Source: Gentiana macrophylla (lineage: Eukaryota > Streptophyta > Magnoliopsida > Gentianales > Gentianaceae). Taken from it: a stretch of 64,000 nt of DNA. This document shows, in pieces, positions 1 to 12,119 of the stretch; position 1 is the stretch's first letter; every line of letters starts with the position of its first letter. The notes beneath the pieces were generated by a model. It saw nothing but the letters and a program-made list of their open reading frames with translations, did not search any database and was not told where the DNA came from. The stretch spans positions 57,410-121,409 of the forward strand of contig JAOBSW010000332.1 of the NCBI GenBank assembly GCA_026214975.1, read 5' to 3'. Both the position numbers and the translations under genes were made by a program.

Positions 1-688
1 ATGATGCTATTATGTGAACTAGATCGAGAGATATGTTTACTAATTGATAGTTTACAACATACGAAAGTTGCGTAAGCTAGATCACAATAGAAAGATAGGA
101 TCTTTAATCATTAATTATGTGACAAATTAATTGGTTAATTATCTAGGTTGTTAGATTCTAAAATATGAGATTTAACCTGAATCTACACCGAGTTTTGTTT
201 GGTAAATCGATCTCAACATTCGGAAGATGAGAGATTGATAAATTGGACTCACTAAGGAATTAGGAATCCATAGCTTGAGATTAAATTCACTAAGGAATTA
301 GGGATTTGTATCTCGTGTAAAGGTGAAACCACAATTTGAATTAAAATCATGAGATGAACTAGGATTGAAATCACTTGGTTTGTGCACTGTTTGATCCCAT
401 GTATCTTTAGTTTAGTTTAGGTTGTGTTATTTTATTTCGTAGGTTAGATATATTTTAATTGCTCTTTCGTTTATTTTATTTGTTCTTTCGTTTATTCGTT
501 TTTCCTAAGTAACAATTGAAAGGAATTAGTGAAATTAGATTCAACATCCCAATTCCCTGTGCATCGACCCCTTACTCACTTCGCTCTACTATCAATTACC
601 CGGTATTCGGCCGGTTAGGAGTTAGTTTTGCATGGTAGTTAGGGTTTATAAATTTTCTTTTGTTTAATGATGCAAAATCCCTCCAACA
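1..688 (+). mobile_element. 3' part of an LTR (Ty3/Athila-like), left end outside window
   Basis: AT-rich non-coding DNA that stops where satellite monomers start. The motif order (a run around AAGGAATTAGG, then GGTGAAACCACAATTTGAAT) matches the 3' half of the LTR at 26570-26640, which reads AAGGAATTAGGG and then GGTGAATCACAATCTG. I therefore read it as the 3' end of a plus-strand LTR of the same broad lineage. The last bases before the satellite are CCAACA, consistent with an LTR ending in CA at 688. The satellite resumes inside a monomer at AACGGATACGGG. No ORF of interest. The exact end is uncertain by a few bases, and the target duplication cannot be tested because the left end is missing. 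Confidence 0.6.
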
Positions 689-3162
689 AACGGATACGGG
701 AGATGAAGGTTATGGCCAAAATACTAGCACGGGTCCACCGAACCACCGAATGGGGTCATGCACAAATCCACCGACATCCCCAAGGTACCGACGAATCACA
801 GAAAATCCCCGAGAAGCACACCACATCGTTGGCATCGGAAAGGGCTTTCCAGAATGGTGAACTGTACGTGGAACGGACACGGGAGCCGAAGGTTATGGCC
901 ATAATACTAGCACGAGTCCACCGAACCACCGAATGGGGTCATGCTCAAATCCAACGACATCCCCGAGGTAGAAAATCCCCCAGAAGCGCACCACATCGTT
1001 GGCATCGGAAAGCACTTTCCATAATGGTGAACTGCACGTGGGACGGACACGGGAGCAGAAGGTCATGGCCAAAATACTAGCACGGGTCCACCGAACCACC
1101 GAATGGGGACATGCACAAATCCACCGACATCCCCGAGGTAGAAAATCCCCGAGAAGCACACCACGTCGTTGGCATCGGAAAGGGTTTTCCAGAATGGTGA
1201 ACTGCACGTGGAACGGACTGGAGCCGAAGGTTATGGCCAAAATACTAGCACGGGTCCACCGAAACACCGAATAGGGTCATGCACAAATCCACCGACATCC
1301 CCGAGGTACCGACGAACCACAGAAAATCCCCGAGAAGCACACCACGTCGTTGGCATCGGAAAGGGCTTTCCAGAATGGTGAACTAAACGTGGAACAGACA
1401 GGGGACCTGAAGGTTATGGCCAAAATACTAGCACGGGTCCACCGAACCACCGAATGGGGTCATGCACAAATCCACCGACATCCCCGAGGTAGAAAATCCT
1501 CGAGAAGCACACCACATCGTTGGCATCGGAAAGGGCTTTCCAGAATGGTGAACTGCACGTGGAACAGACACGGGAGGCGAAGGTTATGGCCAAAATTCTA
1601 GCACGGGTCCACCGAACCACCGAATAGGGTCATGCACAAATCCACCGACATCCCCGAGGTACCGACGAACCAAAGAAAACTCCCGAGAAGCACACCACGT
1701 CGTTGGCATCGGTAAGGGCTTTCCAGAATGGTGAACTAAACGTGGAACAGACACGGGAGCTGAAGGTTATGGCCAAAATACTAGCATGGGTCCACCGAAC
1801 CACCAAATGGGGTCATGCACAAATCCACCGAGATCTCTGAGGTGGAAAATCCCCGAGAAGCTCACCACATCGTTGGCATCGGAAAGGGCTTTCCAGAATG
1901 GTGAACTGCATGTGGAACGGACACGGGAGCCGAAGGTTATGGCCAAAATACTAGCACGGGTCCACCGTACCACCAAATGGGGTCATGCACAAATCCACCG
2001 ACATCCCTGAGGTAGAAAATCCCTTAGAAGCTCACCACGTCGTTGGCATCGGAAATGGCTTTCCATAATGATGAATTGCACGTGGAACGGACACGGGAGA
2101 CGAATGTTATGGCCAAAATACTAGCCCGGGTCCACCAAACCACCGAATGGGGTCATGCACAAATCCACCGACACTCCCGAGGTACCGACGAACCACAAAA
2201 AATCCCCGAGAAGCGCAGCACGTCGTTGGCATCGGAAAGGGCTTTCCAGAATGGTGAACTGCACGTGGAACAGACACGGGAGCCGAAGGTTGTGGCCAAA
2301 ATACTAGCACGGGTCTACCGAACCACCGAATGGGGTCATGCACAAATCCAACGACATCCCCGAAGTAGAAAATCCCCGAGAACCACACCACATCTTTGGC
2401 ATCGGAAAGGGCTTTCCAGAATGGTGAACTGCACGTGGAACGGACACGGGAGCAGAAGGTTATGGCCAAAATACTAGCATGGGTCCACCGAACCACCGAA
2501 TGGGGTCATGCACAAATCCACCGACATCCCGAGGTAGAAAATCCCCGAGAAGTGCACCACGTCGTTGGCATCGGAAATGGCTTTCCAGAATGGTGAACTG
2601 CACGTGGAACGGACACGGGAGCCGAAGGTTATGGCCAAAATACTACCACGGGTCCTCCGAACCACCGAATGGGGTCATGCACAAATCCACTGACATCCCC
2701 GAGGTACCGACGAACCACAGAAAATCCCCGTGAAGTGCACCACGTCGTTGGCATCGGAAAGGGCTTTCTAGAATTGTGAACTAAACGTGGAACAAACACG
2801 GGATCTGAAGGTTATGGCCAAAATACTAGCACGGGTCCACCGAACCACTAAATGGGGTCATGCACAAATCCACCGACATCCCCGTTGTAGAAAATCCCCG
2901 AGAAGCGCACCACGTCGTTGGCATCGGTAATGGCTTTCCAGAATGGTGAACTGCACGTGGATCGGACACGGGAGCCAAAGGTTATGGCCAAAATACTAGC
3001 ACGGGTCCACCGAACCACCGAATAGGGTCATGCACAAATCCACTGACATCCCCGAGGTACCGACGAACCACATAAAATCCCATAGAAGCACACCACGTCG
3101 TTGGCATCAGAAAGGGCTTTCTAGAATGGTGAACTGCACATGAAACGGACACGGGAGCCGAA

Positions 3163-3239
3163 GGTTATTGCCAAAATACTAGCCCGGAAATGGCTTTCCA
3201 GAATGGTGAACTGCACGTGGAACGGATACGGGAGACGAA
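3163..3239. repeat. Truncated satellite monomer
   Basis: Only 77 bp separate two successive GGTTATGGCC-type landmarks, against 170 or 183 elsewhere. The monomer passes from CTAGCCCGG straight to AAATGGCTTTCC, so about 100 bp of its centre is missing. This is a deletion or an illegitimate exchange between out-of-register monomers. Confidence 0.85.
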
Positions 3240-6200
3240 GGTTATGGCCAAAATACTAGCACGGGTCCACCGAACCACCGAATGGGATCATGCACAAATC
3301 CACCGACATCCCCGAGGTACCGACGAATCATAGAAAATCCCCGAGAAGTACACCACGTCGTTGGCATCGGAAAGGGCTTTCCAGAATGGTGAACTGCACG
3401 TGGAACGGACACGGGAGCCGAAGGTTATGGCCAAAATACTAGCACGGGTCCACCAAATGTGGTCATGCACAAATCCACCGACATCCCCGAGGAAGAAAAT
3501 CCCTGAGAAGCGCACCATGTCGTTGTCATCAGAAATGGCTTTCCAGAATGGTGAACTGCACGTGGAACGGACACGGGAGCCGAAGGTTATGGCCAAAATA
3601 CTAGCACGGGTCCACCGAACCACCGAATGGGGTCATGCACAAATCCACCGACATCCCTGAGGTATCGATGAACCACAGAAAATCCCCGAGAAGCACACCA
3701 CGTTGTTGGCATCAGAAAGGGCTTTCCAGAATGGTGAATTGCACGTGGAATGGACACGGGAGCCGAAGGTTATGGCCAAAATACTAGCACGGGTCCATCG
3801 AACCACCGAATGGGGTCATGCACAAATCCACCGACATCCCCGAGTGCAGATTTAACCACGAAAATCCCGAGAAGCATACCACGTCGTTGGCATCGGAAAG
3901 GGCTTTCCAGAATGGTGAACTGAACGTGGAACAGACACGGGAGCCGAAGGTTATGGCCAAAATACTAGCACGGGTCCACCGAACCACCGAATGGGGTCAT
4001 GCACAAATCCACCGACATCTCTGAGGTAGAAAGTCCCCGAGAAGCTCACTACATCGTTGGCATCGGAAAGGGCTTTCCAGAATGGTGAACTGCATGTGGA
4101 ACGGACACGGGAGCCGAAGGTTTTGGCCAAAATACTAGCACGGGTCCACCGAACCATCGAATGGGGTCATGCACAAATGCACCGACATCCCCGAGGTACC
4201 TACAAAACACAGAAAATCCCCGAGAAGCACACCACGTCGTTGGCATCGGAAAGGGCTTTCCAGAATGGTGAACTGCATGTGGAATGGACACTGGAGCCGA
4301 AGGTTATGGCCAAAATACTAGCACGGGTCCACCGAAACACCGAATGGGGTCATGCACAAATCCACCGACATCCCCGAGGTACCGACGAACCATAGAAAAT
4401 CCCCGAGAAGCACACCATGTCATTGGCATCGGAAGGGCTTTCCAGAATGGTGAACTAAACGTGGAACAGACACGGGACCTGAAGGTTATGGCCAAAATAC
4501 TAGCATGGGTCCACCGAACCACCGAATGGGGTCATGCACAAATCCACCGACATCCCCGAGGTAGAAAATTCCCGAGAAGTGCACCACGTCGTTGGCATCG
4601 GAAAGGGATTTCTAGAATGGTGAACTGCACGTGGAACGGATACGGGAGCCGAAGGTTATGGCCACAATACTAGCACGGGTCCACCGAACCACCGAATGGG
4701 GTCATGCACAAATCCACCGACATCCCCGAGGTACCGACGAACAACAGAAAATCCCCGAGAAGCACACCACGTCGTTGGCATTGGAAAGGGATTTCCAGAA
4801 TGGTTAACTGCACGTGGAATGGACACGGGAGCTGAAGGTTTTGGCCAAAATACTAGCATGGGTCCACCAAACCACCGAATGGGGTCATGCACAAATCCAC
4901 CGACATCCCCGAGGTAGAAAATCCCCGAGAAGCACACCACTTCGTTGGCATCAGAAATGGATTACCAGAATGGTGAACTGCACGTGGAACTTACATGGGA
5001 GCCGAAGGTTATGGCCAAAATACTAGCACGGGTCCACCGAACCACCGAATGGGGTTATGCACCAATCCACCGACATCCCCGAGGTACCGACGAACCACAG
5101 AAAATCCCCGATAAGTGCACCACGTCGTTGGCATCGGAAAGGGCTTTCCAGAATTGTGAACTGCACGTGGAACGGACACGGGAGACGAAGGTTATGGGCA
5201 AAATACTAGCACGGGTCCACCGAACCACCGAATGGGGTCATGCACAAATCCACCGACATCCCCGAGGTACCGACGAACCACATAAAATCCCGAGAAGCAC
5301 ACCACGTTGTTGGCATCGGAAAGGGATTTCCAGAATGGTGAACTGCACATGGAACGGACACGGGAGCCGAAGGTTATGGCCAAAATACTAGCACGGGTCC
5401 ACCGAACCACCGAATGGGGTCATGCACAAATCCACCGACATCACCATGGTAGAAAATCCCCGAGAAGCGCACCACGTCATTGGCATCGGAAATGGATTTC
5501 AGAATCTTTGAAGCGCACGTGGATCGGACACGGGAGCCAACGGTTATGGCCAAAATACTAGCACGGGTCCACCGAACCACCGAATAGGGTCATGCACAAA
5601 TCCACTGACATCCCCGAGGTACCGACGAACCACATAAAATCCCAGAGAAGCACACCACATCGTTGGCATCAGAAAGGGCTTTCTAGAATGGTGAACTGCA
5701 CATGAAACGGACACGGAAACCGAAGGTTATGGCCAAAATACTAGCACGGGTCCACCGAACCACCGAATGGAGTCATGCACAAATCCACCGACATCCCCGA
5801 GGTAGAAAATCCCCGACAAGCACACCACATTGTTGGCATCGGAAATGGATTTCTAGAATGGTGAACTGCACGTGGAACGGACACGGGAGCCGAAGGTTAT
5901 GGCCAAAATACTAGCACGGGTCCACCGAACCACCAAATGGGGTCATGCACAAATCCACCGACATCCCCGAGGTACCGACGAACCACATAAAATCCCCGAG
6001 AAGCACACCACGTTGTTGGCATCGGAAAGGGATTTCCAGAATAGTGAACTGCACATGGAACGGACACGGGAGCCGAAGGTTATGGCCAAAATACTAGCAC
6101 GGGTCCACCGAACCACCGAATGGGGTCATGCACAAATCCACCGACATCACCGTGGTAGAAATTCCCGAGAAGCGCACCACATCATTGGCATCGGAAATGG

Positions 6201-8271
6201 ATTTCCAGAATGGTGAACTGCACGTGGATCGGACACGGGAGCCAAAGGTTATGGCCAAAATACTAGCACGGGTCCACCGAACCACCGAATAGGGTCATGC
6301 ACAAATCCACTGACATCCCCGAGGTACCGACGAACCACATAAAATCCCAGAGAAGCACACCACATCGTTGGCATCAGAAAGGGCTTTCTAGAATGGTGAA
6401 CTGCACATGAAACGGACACGGAAACCGAAGGTTATGGCCAAAATACTAGCACGGGTCCACCGAACCACCGAATGGAGTCATGCACAAATCCACCGACATC
6501 CCCGAGGTAGAAAATCCCCGACAAGCACACCACATTGTTGGCATCGGAAATGGATTTCTAGAATGGTGAACTGCACGTGGAACGGATACGGGAGACGAAG
6601 GTTATGGCCAAAATACTAGCACGGGTCCACCGAACCACCGAATGGGGTCATGCACAAATCCACCGACATCCCCGAGGTACCAACGAATCACAGAAAATCC
6701 ACGAGAAGCACACCACGTCCTTGGAATCGGAAAGGGCTTTCCAGAATGGTGAACTGCACGTGGAACGGACACGGGAGCCGAAGGTTATGGCAAAAATACT
6801 AGCACGGGTCCACCGAACCACCGAATGGGTTCATGCACAAATCCACCGACATCCCCTTGGTAGAAAATACCCGAGAAGCACACCACATCATTGGCATCGG
6901 AAAGGGCTTTCCAGAATGGTGAACTTCACGTGGAACGGACACGGGAGCCGAAGGTTATGGCCAAAATACTAGCACGGGTCCACCGAACCACCGAATGGGG
7001 TCATGCACAAATCCACCGACATCCCCAAGGTACTGACGAACCACAGAAAATAACCGAGAAGCGCACCACGTCATTGGCATCGGAAAGGGCTTTCCGGAAT
7101 GGTGAACTGCATGTGGAACGGACACGGGAGCCGAAGGTTATGGCCAAAATACTAGCACGGGTCCACCGAACCACCGAATGGGGTCATGCACAAATCCACC
7201 GACATCGCCAAGGTACCGACGAACCACAGAAAATACCCGAGAAGCATACCACATCATTGGCATCGGAAAGGGCTTTCCAGAATGGTGAACTTCACGTGGA
7301 ACGGACACGGGAGCCGAAGGTTATGGCCAAAATACTAGCACGGGTCCACCGAACCACCGAATAGGGTCATGCACAAATCCACCGACATCCCCGAGGTAGA
7401 AAATCCCCGAGAAGTACACCACATCATTGGCATCGGAAAGGGCTTTCCAGAATGGTGAACTGCACATGGAACGGACACGGGAGCCGAAGGTTATGGCCAA
7501 AATACTAGCACGGGTCCACCGAACCACCGAATGGGGTCATGCACAAATCCACCGACATCACCGTGGTTGAAAATCCCCAAGAAGCGCACCACGTCGTTGG
7601 CATCGGAAATGGCTTTCTAGAATGGTGAACTGCACGTGGATCGGACACGGGAGCCAAAGGTTATGGCCAAAATACTAGCACGGGTCCACCGAACCACCGA
7701 ATAGGGTCATGCACAAATCCACTGACATCCCCGAGGTACCGACGAACCATAAAATCCCAGAGAAGCACACCACGTCGTTGGCATCAGAAAGGGCTATCTA
7801 GAATGGTGAACTGCACATGAAACGGACATGGGAACCGAAGGTTATGGCCAAAATACTAGCACGGGTCCATCGAACCACCGAATGGAGTCATGCACAAATC
7901 CACCGACATCCCCGAGGTAGAAAATCCTCGAGAAGCACACCACGTTGTTTGCATCGGAAATGGATTTCTAGAATGGTGAACTGCACGTGGAACGGATACG
8001 GGAGCCGAAGGTTATGGCCAAAATACTAGCACGGGTCCACCGAACCACCGAATGGGGTCATGCACAAATCCACCGACATCCCCGAGGTACCGACGAATCA
8101 CAGAAAATCCCCGAGAAGCACACCACGTCGTTGGCATCGGAAAGGGCTTTCCAGAATGGTGAACTGCACGTGGAACGGACACGGGAGCCGAAGGTTATGG
8201 CCAAAATACTAGCACGGGTCCACCGAACGACCGAATGGGGTCATGCACAAATCCACCGACATCCCCTTGGT

Positions 8272-8276
8272 AGAGA
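8272..8276. repeat. Target-site duplication AGAGA, left copy
   Basis: AGAGA directly precedes the LTR terminus TGATGACG and is repeated after the right LTR at 19728-19732. Intact monomers elsewhere (for example at 21307 and 22195) read TTGGTAGAGAATCC, which is the empty site. Confidence 0.95.
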
Positions 8277-8686
8277 TGATGACGTGGTCAATCAGGTTAT
8301 AATATACTTGACCACCATAAACCAATACTAGCAAGAGGACTAGGCCCATCGTAGTATAGCTATAGTGAATCAATGTCGATCCCACAGGGAACCAATTGTG
8401 GATAATCTTATATACAAACAATTAATTAAACATGTCAAGGACATAGAGGCGGTCTATGACCAACATAAAACAAGAAAAGTAAAGACACGACTCGACACAA
8501 CGTAATTAACCTCCCCAATTATAGTCTTTATCGTTTGGACCTAGATAATTTATATAGTAAACTGAACTTATTAACTGTCAATCCGTTTGTATCTATCTTA
8601 GATTGGCTACGGGAGTCATCCTCTTTAACTTGACTTAGCACCGGTTAGGTTGCTAGATCACTGTGCTACATTACGTGACTTCACCT
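8277..8686 (-). mobile_element. Left LTR fragment (3' end of the LTR in sense direction)
   Basis: About 410 bp match 17940-18349. The match stops after GACTTCACCT, where the full LTRs continue with TTTGGGTATCC. One extra A (8687) separates it from internal sequence. About 1.38 kb of this LTR and the adjoining internal region up to the equivalent of 14511 are deleted. Confidence 0.93.
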
Positions 8687-9022
8687 AATAGATATTGACA
8701 CTAGGTAGGCATAACCAATCATCTATGCAATGTACACATAATTTCTTCAGTTATTATGATTTGCGCGGTATACTCGATTCACAGGTTGAGTAATCGAATA
8801 ATAAATAACTACTTGCAAAAACGGGCATGAATATCCTTAAATTTACTTAACATAAGTATAAAATGATCACGTTCTCATGCAACTTGGTTCCTTTCCTATC
8901 AATTCTTAGCTAGGAACTCACAATTCTAAGGGTACGAGATAAATAATATGGTATTTATTCAATTTTTTCAATCATGTGCCGTTTCGTACAATTTTCACTT
9001 ATAACATAACATGGCTAAGTCT

Positions 9023-9058
9023 CCTACCCCCCACTTAAACATGGCATTGTCCTCAATG
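9023..9058 (-). promoter_or_regulatory. Internal polypurine tract with AGGA-loop hairpin, copy 1
   Basis: In sense (minus) the hairpin CATTG-AGGA-CAATG (9058-9045) is followed by a purine run AAGTGGGGGG. The same hairpin-plus-purine arrangement occurs in elements A, B and C with a different stem. It resembles a second, central polypurine tract. Its function is inferred only from the sequence. Confidence 0.6.
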
Positions 9059-12000
9059 ACAAAAATAAATGAGAAGTTAAGAAGAAGACTTAGCTCTGGA
9101 AATGGCTCTCAAGTAAAGGCAGAACATCGGAGTAAATTTCAGCACGTTGTGGAGAAGCAAGTGAAAACCTGTATAAGCAGACAAACTCCACGAAACCGTA
9201 AAATATCATGCCTTTGGATGTTATAAAATAATGTGGCAGTAATGAGGTATAAATACCTAAAAACAGTTTAAGCCACTTTATTTTATACAACCAATGACCA
9301 GGGAAAAGAAAAATACTAAATAGAAAGAAAAATAAACAAGCAACTAAAGATGGTGGTCTTCATCTACAACCTCCACCGCTTAAATATTCTTAAAACCGGG
9401 TGGAGAAGACAAAGATCAATAAGCATAACCTCATGTGGGAAAACACGAGGTGGACGGGCTCACTATGTATTCATGCCAGTATAAAAGAGAAACTTGGTAA
9501 GGTATAACAGATTGAATGCGACCTATTGACTAAAGATAAAATCAAATACTTAGCGCATAAACTTCTCGCTTGCATTGGATATCAACAACTTAGGGAGATG
9601 TAGCTACTCCTAAATTACTAATAACCCAATGTATCATGTAAAAGTCATAACCGTCATCAACAAGGTCGGATCTCAGGTGATATATTTGAACAAAACTTAT
9701 CATCTAGAAATTCGAATAGACGGAAAAGTGTGAAATTTAAAACTTCCGGTAGAAAGATAAGTTGTACTTTGATCGAACCAAAAACCTTTAAAATCTAGCT
9801 AGGGTCAGAGCTACACTTACCTCAACTAGGATCATGAAAATCAAAATGATAAAAGATAATCATTAAAGCTTAGAAATATTTCAAATTCCGCAACACAAAG
9901 GTATTTTGTAAACAAAATGGAGGTTGAGAGTATGATGGGTTTAGAAAAAGGTACACATAAGGTTGGGAAGAAAAGATAAAGGGTGGGTAAGAAATTGTGT
10001 GTATGGGTGGGTTGAAAATGGTTAAGGCATTGAGACTTGTGTAGAGGAATGGGATTGGGTGGGAGAGTGAAATGGATGGAAAGAAAGAGAGGTGATGAAA
10101 GAATGGTTAGAAATGTGAACTGTTGGTGCAGATTGGTGAGAGGATCGAAAAGTTTGAAGGTGAAAAAGTGTAAAGGGAAAGAGAAGGATAGTTGCAGAAT
10201 GAATTGCGCACCACTTTGGATTTTCACTTGGATCACCATTCTAAAAGATTTTGGAAGTTGACCAAAATTGTTCTTGTTCACACCAATCATTCTCTGTTAC
10301 ATTTTCAGTAATTCTCAAGCTCTCTTAATGCTTCCATCTTAAGGTTGATTGCTAAATTTCCTTTTCTTTAGCAATTTTCTGACTCTCCTAAGAAACTCTA
10401 ATTCACGTGGCCTATATTGAGTAAAAAAGTTTTGCACATCCTTAGCCCAATGGCCATCGGAACACGGCAAAATAAAAAACCTCAACATATTTCACGTTAC
10501 TCTTATTTGACTCAAAGAAAACAAAACCTAAAATCCTAAAAAGAAATCCTAAGGGTTTTAAAGAAGTAGTTCTGAGTTTAAAGTCCTCAGCTCGACGTTC
10601 CAAAAAAATTATCCTTGTCAATTATCATTCTTGGATCGCCAGACTTTGACCCTTCTGAGCACTATAAGAGGTGGCTCATCGCTGTTGCGGATTAATACCC
10701 TTCCCTTGGTTGTGAGACCTAGGAAACGACATTTATCCATACCATTTATCCAAAGCTCTTACCTCGGCTCTCGTTTTAAGAATTAGTGAATTCTAAGAAA
10801 CTCGGTTAAAATTACGGTTTTGGCCTTGACAATAAGAAACAATGAATCAAAGTACTCCGAATAAGGTCGGTTATGAAGGCAAGCCTACGCCGTCTTATAA
10901 GTTGGAACATATGTAATGCGATTCAGCCAATCCGTCAAGATTAAGCCCCGTTTAGCCCGAAGGCTTATCGGCTATGCTAAGTCTTGTTGAACTGCTGTAA
11001 CGTACATCACACGTGGAGGGGAGTAGATTGAGCCGAAGTTCGTTTGAACTCGCCCAGCCATGGTTAAACCATTTCCGAACCTATGTACAAAGATTCTTCG
11101 ATTTCTAAATTGTCACCCAAAGCGTAATCTCGTTTTTGTTTAAGGTGGGTTCACCGAGAAGCCATCACCATAAACATCAACGAAAGCCGAAGATTGCGTT
11201 CTTTCAAAACTCAACGTCTTCTTTAGATTGTGAATGCTTAAACTACACAATTTGTTGCTCCCATGGCCAGTAGAAGCAATCTCATGCATAGGACAAAGAG
11301 ATTTTAACAGAACTACGAGGAACTCTTTATTCACTGCTTCCTTCAACTACTACATGTTTCCTTACACCCTCTAGATGAGACAGATTTGGGGCAGAACCTT
11401 CCACACTAATAAAATTAATCTTATGAACCAACTCCGGGCTAAGATTCATACTAAGGTTCATGTATAGGCTAACTTATGCTCAAAAAACCAGAAGATAGTA
11501 AAACATAAGCAAAAAAGGTAGTACCTTGCCTTCAACATTGTACCACGAAGAATTTAATCCTTTAAAAATTTTTCGGAGCCATCTTTGTGCTTTAAAGGTA
11601 TTGCTTCCATCGCTTTTCCCATCGTAGAGTAGTAATTCCGCATGTTCTTTCGGGTTATTTTTCTCGCCCTTGAAAATTATTGACTTGGATTATTGCTTCC
11701 TGGTTTCGCAAAGCGTAAGAAAAACAAAACAAACAGACCGTAGATCGATTTTAACATGGTCTCCCATGCCGCTATCGACTTTTACGGATTAAACATCTGG
11801 GATAAAGCGGACACACGAAATTCCGGACTCGAAAAACACAAATCGAAACCGTGTAAATGTAAGCGAACAAGAACAAAACAAAACAAAACAAAACAAAAGT
11901 TCTAAATTTCTCGTCGACCGAATGAGGTCTCTTGGTCGACCAAATAAATTTTTTTATTTTTTATTTTATTTTAAGAATCTGGAATTTCTGCATGAGCGAG

Positions 12001-12095
12001 ACAACCAGAGGGACTCAAAAGCGTAAAAGCAGATTCTAAAGCAGAAAACTTGACATGAATAAGAAAATCATTTATATATAAAATTGACCGTTGGT

Positions 12096-12113
12096 TCCCG
12101 AGCAACGGCGCCA
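12096..12113 (-). promoter_or_regulatory. Degenerate tRNA-Asp primer-binding site, copy 1
   Basis: In sense the site reads TGGCGCCGTTGCTCGGGA. The right copy (17916-17933) reads TGGCGCCGTTGCCGGGGA, the complement of the 3' end of plant tRNA-Asp. Two bases differ, near the end distal to the LTR. It lies 6 nt from the middle LTR. Confidence 0.85.
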
Positions 12114-12119
12114 AAAACT

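Larger units (their letters stand above)
689..8276. repeat. Satellite array, segment 1 (170/183-bp monomers)
   Basis: About 43 head-to-tail monomers. Starts of the landmark GGTTATGGCC at 708, 891, 1061, 1229 and 1412 give spacings of 183, 170, 168 and 183. The two length classes differ by a 13-bp block (CCGACGAACCACA) between GAGGTA and GAAAATCC. Each monomer carries CACGTG and the segment GTCGTTGGCATCGG. Point differences between neighbours are frequent, and some multi-monomer blocks recur in the other two segments. ORFs on either strand are repeats of the monomer and I do not call them genes. The array ends inside a monomer (CCTTGGTAGAGA) at the insertion of the three-LTR element and continues at 19728. 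Confidence 0.97.
8688..12119 (-). mobile_element. Internal region, copy 1 (non-coding)
   Basis: Aligns with 14512-17939 at a nearly constant offset of about 5.82 kb, with scattered substitutions and small indels. It has no recognisable retrotransposon protein. Two small minus-strand ORFs (9841-10290, 149 codons, low-complexity L/F/P/S-rich; 11140-11346, 68 codons) have counterparts in copy 2, but that follows from the duplication and is not evidence of coding. The segment missing relative to copy 2 is the one carrying the terminal polypurine tract. Confidence 0.88.

Noticed and set aside
689..8276. CRISPR-like array
   Set aside because: The spacing is regular, but the whole unit repeats with no unique spacers, in a plant context. 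It is satellite DNA.
660..8331. Many ORFs of 60-157 codons on both strands in the satellite
   Set aside because: They are periodic translations of the 170/183-bp monomer, shift frame at each 170-bp unit, and resemble no family I know. They are reported as a repeat property, not as genes.
9841..10290. 149-codon minus-strand ORF, also at 15665-16114
   Set aside because: Its conservation is explained by the 5.8-kb duplication. The product is a low-complexity L/F/P/S/T-rich string opposite a GA-rich strand, with no recognisable domain.
11140..11346. 68-codon minus-strand ORF, also at 16960-17166, as a captured host gene fragment
   Set aside because: Short, no family recognised, and only the internal duplication supports it. 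A database search could reopen it.
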